In this document: piece after piece, positions 25,430 through 34,456 of the stretch
How the letters are laid out: every line of letters begins with the position of its first letter
Numbering within the stretch: the stretch's first letter is position 1
Source: Roseinatronobacter bogoriensis DSM 18756
Lineage (GTDB): Bacteria > Pseudomonadota > Alphaproteobacteria > Rhodobacterales > Rhodobacteraceae
Direction: 5' to 3'
Length of the DNA stretch: 64,000 nt
NCBI RefSeq assembly: GCF_004366635.1
Contig: NZ_SORN01000001.1
Span: forward strand, 882,435 to 946,434
Made by a program: the position numbers and the translations under genes
Notes under the pieces: generated by a model
The model's database searches: none
Seen by the model: the letters and a program-made list of their open reading frames with translations, nothing else
What the model was told of the DNA's origin: nothing

Positions 25430-27142
25430 GTGAAACTGTGTAGCCCATTCGTGCAAATTGTCGCTATTGCGGGGATCTGCCTGCCTGTCGCATTTCATCC
25501 GGCTGCGGCAGAAGACGGGGCTAGCCTTCAGCCGGGGCTTGCATCGGCGTTTCTGACCGGGCGCATTGCGGTCGCTTCTGATGATTTTGCGCGCATAGCG
25601 CATAGTTATGATCTGGCACTGGACGCCGACCCGGAGAATGAGACATTTCGCGAGTTGGCGCTACAGGGCCGGTTGCTGAGTGGCGATTTTGATCGTGCGG
25701 CGGAATTGGCAGCGCAGGCCGCTGCCACTGGCGCCTTGTCTCAGGTCGCGGCGGTCATTTTGCAGGCCGATGAGTTCAAGCGTTCGGATTATTCCGCTGT
25801 GGTCGAACAATTGCGCGAGGGGCGGCGTTCCGGCCCCTTGACGGATGCGATGGGGGTTGCCTGGGCTGAATTGGGCAAAGGCAGTATGTCCGACGCGATT
25901 GAAGCATTTGAAGCAGCGATCACGGAGCGGGCGGAACTGGCCCCCTTTGCATTGTATCAGAAGGCTTTGGCACATGCTTTTGTCGGCGATATGGAACGCG
26001 CGGCAGAGATTTTGTCTGGCGAAGCTGGACCCGAGGTCAGCTTGTCGCGGCGCGGGGTTCTGGCGCAACTGGCAATCATGTCGCAACTGGGTCAGTTCGA
26101 ACAGGCACTTGAGCTTGCTGAAAATGTCTTCGGCGGCACGCCCGACGACGATGTTGCCCTGTTGATCCGCGCGCTTGAAGAAGAGGCGCCGATTCCCTTC
26201 ACCACGGTTACGTCTGCGCGTGATGGTATGGCCGAGGTCTATTTCACCTTGGCCAGTGCCCTTGTCGGAGAGCGGGGCGATTGGCTGCCGATCATATACG
26301 GGCAACTGGCGCTTGCGCTGCGGCCCGATCATGGCGATGCAATTCTGTTGACTGGGCAATTGCTGGAGCGGTCCGGCCAATATGAACTGGCTGACCAGAC
26401 CTACCAGCTGATGCCCGAAGACAATCCGCAATATCTGGGCGCAGAACTGGGTCGCGCCAATGCGCTGTATCAGTCAGGGCAAGTTGATGAAGCGGTCGAA
26501 AGTCTGGTTGCACTCAGCGAGATCCGCCCTGATTCTGTTCTTGTTCACAGTTCACTGGGCGACATGCTGCGCCGTGAAGAGCGTTATGACGAGGCCGCAG
26601 CCGCCTATACGCGCGCCATTGATCTGATTGACGAAGTCGAGGCCCGGCACTGGGTTTTGTTATACACCCGGGCCATCGCATACGAACGCATGGGGGAATG
26701 GGATCTGGCAGAGCCGGAATTCCGCCGTGTGCTGGAATTTGTCCCGGATGAGCCGCAGGTGCTGAATTATCTGGGGTATTCGCTGATTGAGCAGCGTCGC
26801 AATCTGGATGAGGCCCTCGACATGATCGAACGCGCCGTCGAGGGAGAGCCGGATAGCGGCTATATCACCGACTCGCTTGGCTGGGCCTATTACAGGTTGG
26901 GCCGCTATGAAGAGGCGGTGCCAGTGATGGAACGCGCGGTCGAGTTGCTGCCACGTGATCCGATCCTGAATGACCATCTGGGGGATGTGTATTGGGCTGT
27001 CGGGCGCAAGCGCGAAGCGCGCTTTCAGTGGCGCCGCGCCCTGTCTTTTGCGCCCCATCCTGATCTTGACGTCGATCTGGTGCGTCGCAAGCTCGAAGTG
27101 GGCAAAGAGCCTGCGCTAGAAGAGTTTGACATTTCGCAATGA
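25430..27142 (+). CDS. Secreted or membrane-anchored TPR-repeat protein
   Basis: This 570-residue protein starts at a GTG (25430) preceded by GGAG. It has a signal peptide (FVQIVAIAGICLPVAFHPAAA) and then many tetratricopeptide-like repeats. The clearest are near the C-terminus: SSLGDMLRREERYDEAAAAY, LNYLGYSLIEQRRNLDEAL, DSLGWAYYRLGRYEEAVPVM and DHLGDVYWAVGRKREA. TPR arrays mediate protein contacts, so this is probably a periplasmic or outer-membrane scaffold. The stop overlaps the ispE start by four bases. Its binding partner is unknown. Confidence 0.88.
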   Translation: MKLCSPFVQIVAIAGICLPVAFHPAAAEDGASLQPGLASAFLTGRIAVASDDFARIAHSYDLALDADPENETFRELALQGRLLSGDFDRAAELAAQAAATGALSQVAAVILQADEFKRSDYSAVVEQLREGRRSGPLTDAMGVAWAELGKGSMSDAIEAFEAAITERAELAPFALYQKALAHAFVGDMERAAEILSGEAGPEVSLSRRGVLAQLAIMSQLGQFEQALELAENVFGGTPDDDVALLIRALEEEAPIPFTTVTSARDGMAEVYFTLASALVGERGDWLPIIYGQLALALRPDHGDAILLTGQLLERSGQYELADQTYQLMPEDNPQYLGAELGRANALYQSGQVDEAVESLVALSEIRPDSVLVHSSLGDMLRREERYDEAAAAYTRAIDLIDEVEARHWVLLYTRAIAYERMGEWDLAEPEFRRVLEFVPDEPQVLNYLGYSLIEQRRNLDEALDMIERAVEGEPDSGYITDSLGWAYYRLGRYEEAVPVMERAVELLPRDPILNDHLGDVYWAVGRKREARFQWRRALSFAPHPDLDVDLVRRKLEVGKEPALEEFDISQ

Positions 27143-27981
27143 TCGCGTCGGAACTTGCCCCGGCCAAGATCAATCTGACCTTGCATGTCACGGGACGACG
27201 TAGTGACGGCTATCACCTGCTGGATTCACTGGTTGTCTTTACCACGATAGGCGACAGGCTGACGGCGCGCAAATTGCAGGGGTTGTCCTTGTCCATCACC
27301 GGGCCGGAAAGCGCGGGGCTGGGCGCAGGGGCGGATAATCTGGTGCTGCGCGCCGCCCGGCTGATCGGTGCCAGTGATCTGGCGCTGACACTGGAGAAAT
27401 GCTTGCCTCTGGCCTCCGGGATTGGCGGCGGGTCGTCTGATGCGGCTGCCTGCTTGCGCCTTGTTGCGCGCCTTAGCGGGTTGGCACTGCCCGCGCCGCG
27501 CGCTGTGCTGGGGCTGGGGGCGGATGTGCCGGTCTGCCTGACACCGCAAACATGCCGGATGCAAGGGATCGGAGAGGCCGTGACCCCTGTGCCAGAACTG
27601 CCGCCTGTGTGGTTGGTTCTGGTCAATCCACGCGTCGAAGTGCCAACCCCACAGGTATTTCGCGCGCTCGCGCAGCGCGAAAATGCACCGATGCCAGCGG
27701 TCTTGCCAAAATGGCGAGAAGCTGGCGATCTGTTCGAATTTCTGGCCGCGCAGCGCAATGATCTGCAAGAACCGGCATGTCAGATTGCACCGCAGATCAC
27801 GCAGGTTTTGCAAGCGCTTGCCCAGACCAAAGGCTGCGCCCTGTCGCGCATGTCCGGGTCTGGTGCAACCTGTTTCGGGCTGTACGCTTCACAGCTTGAG
27901 GCAGAGCGTGCCGCAGCATCACTGAAAGCCGCAGCGCCCGGCTGGTGGGTTGTTGCGACCGGGTTGGCAGCGGCTCAATAA
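27139..27981 (+). CDS. ispE: 4-diphosphocytidyl-2-C-methyl-D-erythritol kinase
   Basis: This 280-residue GHMP kinase carries out the fourth step of the non-mevalonate isoprenoid pathway. It has the N-terminal PAKINLTLHVTGRRSDGYH signature, the ATP-binding loop PLASGIGGGSSDAAACL near residue 95, and the C-terminal SRMSGSGATCFGLY. The ATG overlaps the TPR gene stop. The last seven bases overlap the end of the polyprenyl diphosphate synthase gene on the other strand, so two isoprenoid genes lie tail to tail. Confidence 0.96.
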   Translation: MIASELAPAKINLTLHVTGRRSDGYHLLDSLVVFTTIGDRLTARKLQGLSLSITGPESAGLGAGADNLVLRAARLIGASDLALTLEKCLPLASGIGGGSSDAAACLRLVARLSGLALPAPRAVLGLGADVPVCLTPQTCRMQGIGEAVTPVPELPPVWLVLVNPRVEVPTPQVFRALAQRENAPMPAVLPKWREAGDLFEFLAAQRNDLQEPACQIAPQITQVLQALAQTKGCALSRMSGSGATCFGLYASQLEAERAAASLKAAAPGWWVVATGLAAAQ

Positions 27982-28976
27982 AGCCGCGCAACCACGTAAT
28001 CGGCCAGATCTGACAGCATGTCGCGCAGGTCATGTTCCGGCATCAGCGCAATCGCGTCTTTCGCACGGTCGGCCCATGCCAGCGCTTCAAGCCGCGTGCT
28101 TTCCAACGTGCCATGCTTGGCCATCAGCGCGCAGGCATGTTCGAAATCGCCATCATTCTGCACGCCTTTCCCAATGACCCGCGCCCAGAATTCACGCTCT
28201 TCGCCCGTGGCCTGCGAGATGGCGCGGATGACGGGCAATGTGACCTTCCGCTCGCGGAAATCATCCCCGATATTCTTGCCAATTCCGTCGCCCGCGCCGC
28301 CATAGTCAAGGTAATCGTCCACAATCTGGAAACTGATTCCCAGCGCATCGCCGTATTGAAACAGGGCCTGAACATGGTCTTCGGGTGCCCCTGCCAAGAC
28401 TGCGCCAGCTTCGGTTGCGGCGGAAAACAATGCGGCGGTCTTGCCCCGGATCACGCGCAGATACTGGTCTTCGGTTGTCGCAATATTCTGTGCAGTGCTG
28501 AGTTGCAGCACTTCCCCTTCGGCAATCGTGGCCGAAGCGTTGGACAAAATGTCCAGAACCCGTAGCGACCCGCATTCCACCATCAGCTGAAACGCTCGCG
28601 CGAACAGATAATCGCCGACCAGAACCGAGGATTTGTTGTCCCACAGTAGATTGGCGGTCGCGCGCCCGCGCCGCTGCTGGCTTTCATCGACCACATCATC
28701 GTGCAACAGGGTTGCGGTATGAATAAATTCGACAGTGGCGGCCAGATGGTGATGGCGCGCACCCTGATAGTTGCACAGATGCGTTGCAGCCAGAACCAGC
28801 ATGGGCCGGATTCGCTTGCCACCTGCCTCTATCAGATGTGCGGTGACTTCGGGGATTCGCGGTGCATGTTCCGAGGCCATGCGCGCACGGATCAGGGCAT
28901 TGACCTGTTCCAGATCATTACCCAGATACGCAGCCAGGCGTTCATGTGGTGCTTGGGTCAAAAGCTGCGTGTCCAT
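27975..28976 (-). CDS. ispB: Polyprenyl (octaprenyl/decaprenyl) diphosphate synthase
   Basis: This 333-residue trans-prenyltransferase makes the long isoprenoid tail of ubiquinone. The first aspartate-rich motif is LLHDDVVDESQQRRG and the second is FQIVDDYLDYGG. KRIRPMLVLAA and GKTAALFSAATEAGAVL are other family stretches. The length fits long-chain synthases (IspB/DdsA). Product chain length (C40 or C50) cannot be read from this sequence by eye; alphaproteobacteria usually make Q10. It is convergent with ispE and divergent from the DUF2007 gene. Confidence 0.95.
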   Translation of the reverse strand: MDTQLLTQAPHERLAAYLGNDLEQVNALIRARMASEHAPRIPEVTAHLIEAGGKRIRPMLVLAATHLCNYQGARHHHLAATVEFIHTATLLHDDVVDESQQRRGRATANLLWDNKSSVLVGDYLFARAFQLMVECGSLRVLDILSNASATIAEGEVLQLSTAQNIATTEDQYLRVIRGKTAALFSAATEAGAVLAGAPEDHVQALFQYGDALGISFQIVDDYLDYGGAGDGIGKNIGDDFRERKVTLPVIRAISQATGEEREFWARVIGKGVQNDGDFEHACALMAKHGTLESTRLEALAWADRAKDAIALMPEHDLRDMLSDLADYVVARLY

Positions 28977-29030
28977 GTTGCATTGCGTCCTGTCTCGACA
29001 AACCGTTGTGGGAAGACATAGGGTGACGGC

Positions 29031-29246
29031 ATGAAAGAGTTACTCCGAACCACCGACCCGACGATCATTCCCTTCGCCACGGCCATACTTCAGGGCGAGG
29101 GTATAGAGGTGTTTGATATCGACGTCCATATGCACACGCTGGAATCAACCTTGGGCATGATGCCGCGCCGACTATTGGTCCGGCGTGAAGATCATTTCAT
29201 GGCTGTATCCATCCTGCGCGACAATGGCATCCCCTTGCATGACTGA
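29031..29246 (+). CDS. DUF2007 small protein
   Basis: This 71-residue protein matches the DUF2007 (putative signal-transducing) family: MKELLRTTDPTIIPFATAIL, then PRRLLVRREDHFMAVSILR. The fold is thought to be a small alpha/beta domain, but the function is unknown. The gene overlaps the downstream methyltransferase start by eight bases, so both are probably translated from one mRNA. This pairing is common in alphaproteobacteria as far as I recall. Confidence 0.85.
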   Translation: MKELLRTTDPTIIPFATAILQGEGIEVFDIDVHMHTLESTLGMMPRRLLVRREDHFMAVSILRDNGIPLHD

Positions 29247-30003
29247 ACCGGGCCTGACGCGGGATGCTTTCCTTGATGGCAAGGTGATCGCATGGCAGCC
29301 GCGCGAAGGCTACCGCGCGGCGACTGATCCGGTGTTTCTGGCGGCCAGTGTGCCCGCGAGGGCCGGTCAGAGCGTTCTGGAACTGGGCTGTGGTGTGGGC
29401 GTGGCGTCTTTGTGTCTGGCTGCGCGCGTGCCGGGGCTGGATTGCACAGGGCTGGAGGTGCAGGCCGAATATGCAGCCCTCGCACGGAACAATGCCGCCG
29501 AGAATGGCGCGGCGTTGACGGTGGTCGAAGCCGATCTGGAAGCGTTGCCGACTGACTTGCGCGCGCGCCGGTTTGACCATGTTATCGCCAACCCGCCCTA
29601 TTACGCCGCCCAAGGCCCTTCGGCGCGGGATGCGGGCCGTGACAAGGCGTTGCGCGAGGACACCCCGCTTGCGCGCTGGATCGACACGGCGCTGCGGCGC
29701 ACGCGTGATGGCGGCCATATTACCATGATCCATCTGACCGAACGGTTGCCCGAGTTGCTGGCCGGGTTTGCGGGCCGGGCGTCTTGTATTGTGCTGCCCT
29801 TGGCGGCGCGCGCGCAGCGCCCTGCGCGGCGCATTATTGTGCAGGCCCGCAAGGGGGCGCGCGCGCCCTTCGTGCTGTTGGCGCCATTGGTGATTCATCA
29901 GGGCGACGTGCATCTGGGGGACGGAGATTTTTTCACCGATAGCGCGCGCGCTGTTTTGCGCGATTGCGCGGCAATGGACCTGCGCGACATGGCGCTGGGC
30001 TGA
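29239..30003 (+). CDS. TrmN6-like N6-adenine methyltransferase
   Basis: This 254-residue SAM-dependent methyltransferase shows motif I LELGCGVGVASLCLA and the N6-adenine catalytic motif VIANPPYYAAQG. The closest named relative is TrmN6 (YfiC), which methylates A37 of tRNA-Val. The N-terminal QPREGYRAATDPVFLAASVP is the conserved substrate-side loop. The ATG at 29239 lies inside the end of the DUF2007 gene. The RNA target is inferred from the family only. Confidence 0.9.
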   Translation: MTEPGLTRDAFLDGKVIAWQPREGYRAATDPVFLAASVPARAGQSVLELGCGVGVASLCLAARVPGLDCTGLEVQAEYAALARNNAAENGAALTVVEADLEALPTDLRARRFDHVIANPPYYAAQGPSARDAGRDKALREDTPLARWIDTALRRTRDGGHITMIHLTERLPELLAGFAGRASCIVLPLAARAQRPARRIIVQARKGARAPFVLLAPLVIHQGDVHLGDGDFFTDSARAVLRDCAAMDLRDMALG

Positions 30004-30111
30004 TTTCGTTATTCGGCAAATTGCTTTTTGTTTCTGCGACAGCTTGCGGCGGCTCGTCGACGCTTTGAAGGGCTGCAGTATGCGACACATCCGCCGTTCA
30101 GGTGCTCTCAG

Positions 30112-30350
30112 CAGCGCGGAATCAAGGCGCAAAGCGCCGCCGCGCATCGCCGGGCCGCCCCCACGGCACGGCGATTGGGCTGCTACCAGCGCATAGATTT
30201 GATCTTTCGCGGATTTGGCCAGCATAAAGCGCTACAGAGTATACCGTGGATCGCCGCACCACGGCCCGACGCTGCGTGGCTTGGCACCCAGCCCTACCAT
30301 CCAGAACATCCTCCAAGTGATCATCGCGCATCTTGGTTCAGATGGTGCGG
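30112..30350 (+). repeat. Diverged copy of the MITE-like intergenic repeat
   Basis: This stretch fills most of the 386-base gap between the methyltransferase and nth. It aligns along its length with the reverse complement of the element at 42713-43031. The match includes a 48-base identical run (30136-30183 against 42932-42885) and shorter identical blocks such as GGATTTGGCCAGCATAAAG. One end keeps a recognisable but degenerate terminal repeat near 30331-30346; the CTAG ends are lost. A small internal hairpin (GGCGC-AAA-GCGCC at about 30125-30137) is matched in the other copy by GGCC-GAA-GGCC, so pairing is kept although bases differ. Short open frames here are not convincing genes. Confidence 0.8.
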
Positions 30351-30389
30351 CCCCTTGCCCTTGCCGCCTGACCATTGCATAGAAAGCCG

Positions 30390-31034
30390 ATGGCCAGACA
30401 ACTCGATTATTCCACGATCCGCGAGATATTTCGTCGCTTTCACGCAGCGGACCCAGAGCCGAAGGGCGAGCTGGAACATGTCAATGTTTATACATTGGTC
30501 GTCGCAGTGGCGCTGTCAGCGCAGGCGACAGATGCGGGTGTGAACAAGGCCACACGCGCGCTGTTCCAGATTGCAGACACCCCGGAAAAGATGCTGGCAC
30601 TTGGCGAGGATGGCCTGATCGCGCATATTAAGACGATTGGCCTGTTTCGCAACAAGGCCAAGAATGTCATCAAGCTTAGCCGTATTCTGGTGGAACAATA
30701 TGGCGGCGAGGTGCCGTCAAGCCGGGCCGCGCTGCAATCTTTGCCGGGGGTCGGGCGCAAGACGGCCAATGTTGTTCTGAACATGTGGTGGCGGATGCCC
30801 GCGCAGGCTGTCGATACGCATATTTTTCGCGTGGGCAACCGTACCGGCATTTGTCCGGGCCGCGATGTCGATGCAGTCGAGCGCGCGATTGAAGACCACA
30901 TTCCCGCCGAATACCAGCTTCACGCCCATCACTGGCTGATCCTGCATGGCCGCTACACCTGCAAGGCGCGCAAGCCTGCCTGTGCGGCCTGCCTGATCCG
31001 CGATTTATGCCAATACGAGGACAAAACCCTATGA
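30390..31034 (+). CDS. nth: Endonuclease III
   Basis: This 214-residue DNA glycosylase/AP lyase removes oxidised pyrimidines. It carries the helix-hairpin-helix SLPGVGRKTANVVLN with the catalytic Lys, and the catalytic Asp lies in AVDTHIFRVGNRTG. The 4Fe-4S ligands have the C-x6-C-x2-C-x5-C pattern in CKARKPACAACLIRDLC. The ATG at 30390 is preferred to an in-frame TTG five codons upstream. The stop overlaps the next gene by four bases. Confidence 0.97.
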   Translation: MARQLDYSTIREIFRRFHAADPEPKGELEHVNVYTLVVAVALSAQATDAGVNKATRALFQIADTPEKMLALGEDGLIAHIKTIGLFRNKAKNVIKLSRILVEQYGGEVPSSRAALQSLPGVGRKTANVVLNMWWRMPAQAVDTHIFRVGNRTGICPGRDVDAVERAIEDHIPAEYQLHAHHWLILHGRYTCKARKPACAACLIRDLCQYEDKTL

Positions 31035-32026
31035 AGACCTATGATATTGCCGGTATTGGCAATGCGATTGTGGACGTTATCACAACAGTGGATGACCGGT
31101 TTCTGGACCGGATGGATATTCACAAGGGGATCATGCAGCTGATCGAACGCACGCGCGCAGAAACATTGTATGACGCGATGCAGGACCGTGCACAGGCATC
31201 TGGCGGGTCTGTCGCCAATACCTTGGCGGGCGCTGGTAAGCTGGGCTTGAAGGCGGCCTTTGTCGGGCGGGTGAATGATGATGATCTTGGCCGCTTTTAT
31301 GCGGCTGATACGGGCGCGTCAGGCGCGCGCTTCGTCAATCCGCCAGTTGCGGGTGGGGAATTGCCAACCTCGCGCAGCATGATCTTTGTCTCGCCGGATG
31401 GTGAGCGGTCGATGAACACCTATCTGGGCATCTCTGCCGAACTTGGCCCGGATGATGTGGACGAGGCGGTGATGGCAGATAGCGAAATTGTCTTTCTGGA
31501 AGGCTATCTGTTCGACAAGGACAAGGGCAAGGACGCGTTTCTGAAAGCGGCGCGGGCGTGTCGCGGGGCAGGGGGCAAGGCCGGAATCGCGCTGTCTGAT
31601 CCGTTCTGCGTGGACCGTCACCGCACAGATTTCCGCGATCTGGTCGCCCATCACATGGATTACGTGATCGGAAATGAACAGGAATGGATGTCGCTTTATC
31701 AGGCAAATGATCTTGATGATGCACTGGCGCAGGCGGTGCAGGATTGCGGGCTGGTCGTCTGCACCCGCTCGGGTGACCCGGTCTGGATACTGGCGCAAGG
31801 GCGGAAGCTGGAAATTCCGGTCACGCGCACAGTGCCGGTGGATGCAACCGGGGCCGGTGACCAGTTTGCCGCCGGGTTCCTGTTTGGCCTTGCCACAGGG
31901 CGCGATCTGGAAACGGCGGGGCGTATGGGGGTCATTGCCGCGTCAGAGGTGATCAGCCATCTTGGCGCGCGGCCCAAGACCAACCTGCGCGGGGCCTTTC
32001 AACGGGCGGGGCTGATTGCGGCCTGA
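31031..32026 (+). CDS. PfkB-family carbohydrate/adenosine kinase
   Basis: This 331-residue kinase belongs to the ribokinase/PfkB family. It starts with DIAGIGNAIVDV and has the GG loop ASGGSVANTLAGAGKLG near residue 60. PfkB signature 2, VDATGAGDQFAAGFLFG, is near residue 275 with the catalytic Asp. The overall form resembles the alphaproteobacterial adenosine-kinase-like proteins. The start overlaps nth (ATGA), so the two are co-translated, but no functional link is evident. The true substrate (adenosine or a sugar) is not determined. Confidence 0.9.
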   Translation: MKTYDIAGIGNAIVDVITTVDDRFLDRMDIHKGIMQLIERTRAETLYDAMQDRAQASGGSVANTLAGAGKLGLKAAFVGRVNDDDLGRFYAADTGASGARFVNPPVAGGELPTSRSMIFVSPDGERSMNTYLGISAELGPDDVDEAVMADSEIVFLEGYLFDKDKGKDAFLKAARACRGAGGKAGIALSDPFCVDRHRTDFRDLVAHHMDYVIGNEQEWMSLYQANDLDDALAQAVQDCGLVVCTRSGDPVWILAQGRKLEIPVTRTVPVDATGAGDQFAAGFLFGLATGRDLETAGRMGVIAASEVISHLGARPKTNLRGAFQRAGLIAA

Positions 32027-32088
32027 ATTTTCTTGTATGACGGGCATCTCTGCGGCAGGCTGAGGGCAGCTTTGCCAGAGGAGAAACC

Positions 32089-32646
32089 ATGAAAAACCTG
32101 CTTTCTGCTGCCGCCATCGCCTGCCTTGCGGGATTGCCTGCCCATGCCGACCCGTTCATCGAGGCGTTGGAAACAGCGATCGAGGCCTATCAGGACGGTG
32201 ATTTTCAGTTTGCCGAGGATGAACTGGCGCAGGCGCAGCGCCTGCTGGGCGAAATGAAGGCGCAGGGGCTTGCGAATTTCCTGCCGCCCGCCCCCGAGGG
32301 CTGGACGCGCGAAATCGACACCGAAGGCGGGCAGATGCTGGGGTTCATGGGCGGTGGCACAATGGCCAAGGCCGTCTATTCCGGCGATGCTGGCCGGTTT
32401 GAACTCAGCCTGATGGCCGATAACCCGATGGTCGCACAGCTTGGCATGATGCTGGGCAGTTCGACCATGATCGCGCAGATGGGCGGGCAGGTCGAACGCA
32501 TCAACCGCGTGCGGTTCCTGCGCGAGGATCAAAGCCTGAAAGCCATCGTCGCCAACCGGATTCTGGTTCAAGCCGAAGGCGTGGATGCAGAACTTATGAT
32601 CCCGCTGCTGGAACAGATTGATTTTCGCGCAATGGAAAATTTCTAG
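32089..32646 (+). CDS. Secreted protein of unknown function
   Basis: This 185-residue protein has a signal peptide (MKNLLSAAAIACLAGLPAHA) and a ribosome site AGAGGAGA. The mature part begins with a helical segment (FIEALETAIEAYQDGDFQFA) reminiscent of a TPR helix pair. Next come PPAPEGWTREIDTE and a glycine/methionine-rich stretch (GQMLGFMGGGTMAKAVYSG). The rest looks like a compact alpha/beta domain. I cannot assign a named family. It lies between the kinase and htpX, both on the same strand. Confidence 0.78.
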   Translation: MKNLLSAAAIACLAGLPAHADPFIEALETAIEAYQDGDFQFAEDELAQAQRLLGEMKAQGLANFLPPAPEGWTREIDTEGGQMLGFMGGGTMAKAVYSGDAGRFELSLMADNPMVAQLGMMLGSSTMIAQMGGQVERINRVRFLREDQSLKAIVANRILVQAEGVDAELMIPLLEQIDFRAMENF

Positions 32647-32762
32647 GCCACTCCTAAAGCCCGCGCCCGCGACGGTATGCCCGCACTGGCGGCGCTTGCA
32701 ATGCCGGATGATGCCGCCCATATGATGGTCGCGACAGCGCGGAATCTGGATGGAGAGCGTTT

Positions 32763-33650
32763 ATGGGGTATATGAAGACAGCCATGCTGATGGCCGCAAT
32801 GACCGCCTTGTTCATGGGGGTTGGCTATCTGTTGGGGGGCGGCGCGGGCCTGCTGATCGCCTTTGCCGTCGCGGCGGGCATGAATGCCTATGCGTACTGG
32901 AATTCTGACAAGGCGGTGTTGCGCATGCATAATGCGCAGGAATGCAACAGTCAGGTCCACCCGGATTTGCAGCGCATGGTGCACCAACTCGCCGATGATG
33001 CGGGTATGCCGCATCCGCGCGTTTATGTGATAGATCAGGACCAGCCCAACGCCTTTGCCACGGGCCGCAACCCCGAAAACGCCGCTGTGGCCGCAACGAC
33101 CGGCTTGTTGCGGCGTATGTCGCGCGAAGAAGTGGCGGCTGTGATGGCGCATGAACTGGCGCATATCCGCAATTACGACACGCTGATCATGACAGTCACG
33201 GCAACTTTCGCCGGTGCAATTTCGATGCTGGCAAATTTCGCGCTGTTCTTTCGCGGGGGCCGCAATCAGGGCGCAGGCGGGGCGATTGCTGCTATTGCCG
33301 TCATGATCCTTGCGCCACTTGCTGCCGCTGTGGTGCAAATGGCGATTTCACGCTCGCGCGAGTATGAGGCGGACCGGGTGGGGGCCGAGATTTGTGGCAA
33401 CCCGCTCTGGCTGGCCGCTGCGCTGGAAAAGATACAGGGCTTTGCCTCGCGCATCGATTACGACAAGGCCGAAGAAAACCCGCAGACCGCGCATATGTTC
33501 ATCATCAACCCTTTGCATGTGCACAAGCGGGACAAGCTGTTTTCAACGCATCCGAATACTGAAAACCGGATTGCAGCCTTGATGCGGTTGGCGCAGGACA
33601 GTGGCATTCGCTCGTCTATGCCCGCACGCAACCAGAACCCGTGGGGTTAA
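32763..33650 (+). CDS. htpX: HtpX membrane metalloprotease
   Basis: This 295-residue M48B zinc protease degrades damaged inner-membrane proteins. Two N-terminal helices (about residues 5-50) precede the HExxH motif AVMAHELAHIRNYD. Two further helices follow, then the third ligand region SRSREYEADRVGAEICGN. The C-terminus STHPNTENRIAALMRLA is conserved. The last four bases overlap the end of the convergent phosphatase gene. Confidence 0.96.
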   Translation: MGYMKTAMLMAAMTALFMGVGYLLGGGAGLLIAFAVAAGMNAYAYWNSDKAVLRMHNAQECNSQVHPDLQRMVHQLADDAGMPHPRVYVIDQDQPNAFATGRNPENAAVAATTGLLRRMSREEVAAVMAHELAHIRNYDTLIMTVTATFAGAISMLANFALFFRGGRNQGAGGAIAAIAVMILAPLAAAVVQMAISRSREYEADRVGAEICGNPLWLAAALEKIQGFASRIDYDKAEENPQTAHMFIINPLHVHKRDKLFSTHPNTENRIAALMRLAQDSGIRSSMPARNQNPWG

Positions 33651-34384
33651 CGCGGGGCAAGCGGCACGCGGCCTGAGTCAGTCAGAACCCAGACCTGCCT
33701 GTGTTCGATAACAATGGCCGTCAGCGGGCCGCCATACCCGGCGCGGCTGTCGATGTTCACGCGGTTGCGGTAATGGGTTGGCGCATGGATGGCTGTGTGA
33801 CCGTGCACAACAAGCTGCCCGTGATCGCGCGTGTCCATCAGGAACGGGTCACGGATCCAGACCAGATCCTGCTCGTCTTGCTGTGCCAAGGGCACGCCGG
33901 GCCGGATTCCGGCATGGACATGCAGCACGTCCGCGTGACTATGGTAGAGCGGCAGGTTTTGCAGGAATGCAATATCTTCTGGCGCGATGACGTCCAGCAC
34001 CTGTTCCCGCGCGCGTTTGATATGAAACGCGGTGGGGCGAAACAGCCCGTAGGACATCAGTGTTTCGGCACCGCCAATCGCAGGGTGCAGATAGGTGACA
34101 CCTGCGCGCATATGTGGATCGTGCCAGCCGGGGTCGGTCAGGAATTTTTCGAACAACCGGTCATGATTGCCCTTCAGCACGACCCAAGGCGCACCGCCTT
34201 GCTGACCTTTGCGCAGATATGTGACGACACCCGCACTGTCCGGCCCCCTGTCCACCAGATCGCCCAGATGAATGATGGGCGCATCCGGGTCACCGCAGCG
34301 CTTCTGGTCGGCCTCGATCCAGCGATGGGCCTGCTGCAACAAGGCAAGCTGCCCGTGAATGTCGCCAATTGCATAACTGCGCAT
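33647..34384 (-). CDS. Calcineurin-like serine/threonine phosphatase
   Basis: This 245-residue metallophosphoesterase has the complete PPP-family metal-binding set: YAIGDIHGQLALL at the N-terminus, IHLGDLVDRGPDSAGV near residue 50, LKGNHDRLFE near residue 85, and the later His motifs (VHAGIRPGVPL and VVHGHTAIHAP). It resembles bacterial diadenosine-tetraphosphatase-like or PrpA/B phosphatases. The ATG at 34384 gives the family-like start; the open frame upstream is not needed. It lies downstream of serA, beyond a hairpin. Confidence 0.9.
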   Translation of the reverse strand: MRSYAIGDIHGQLALLQQAHRWIEADQKRCGDPDAPIIHLGDLVDRGPDSAGVVTYLRKGQQGGAPWVVLKGNHDRLFEKFLTDPGWHDPHMRAGVTYLHPAIGGAETLMSYGLFRPTAFHIKRAREQVLDVIAPEDIAFLQNLPLYHSHADVLHVHAGIRPGVPLAQQDEQDLVWIRDPFLMDTRDHGQLVVHGHTAIHAPTHYRNRVNIDSRAGYGGPLTAIVIEHRQVWVLTDSGRVPLAPR

Positions 34385-34423
34385 GAAACCCTCTGTTCTG
34401 TTTGCGCGAACACAATCAGGCAG

Positions 34424-34450
34424 CGCGCCCCGGGTCAAGACCGGGGCGCG
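34424..34450 (-). terminator. GC-rich hairpin after serA
   Basis: A perfect 10-bp stem (CGCGCCCCGG at 34424-34433 with CCGGGGCGCG at 34441-34450) has a 7-nt loop and starts six bases past the serA stop. The T-rich tail is on the plus-strand side only. It is likely a transcript end for serC-serA, but without a good U-tract on that strand. Confidence 0.55.
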
Positions 34451-34456
34451 TCTGTT

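Noticed and set aside
30028..30543. Open frame of about 171 codons across the repeat before nth
   Set aside because: It covers the non-coding repeat and runs into nth in another frame; its similarity to a frame at 42.4-42.9 kb is explained by the DNA repeat itself.
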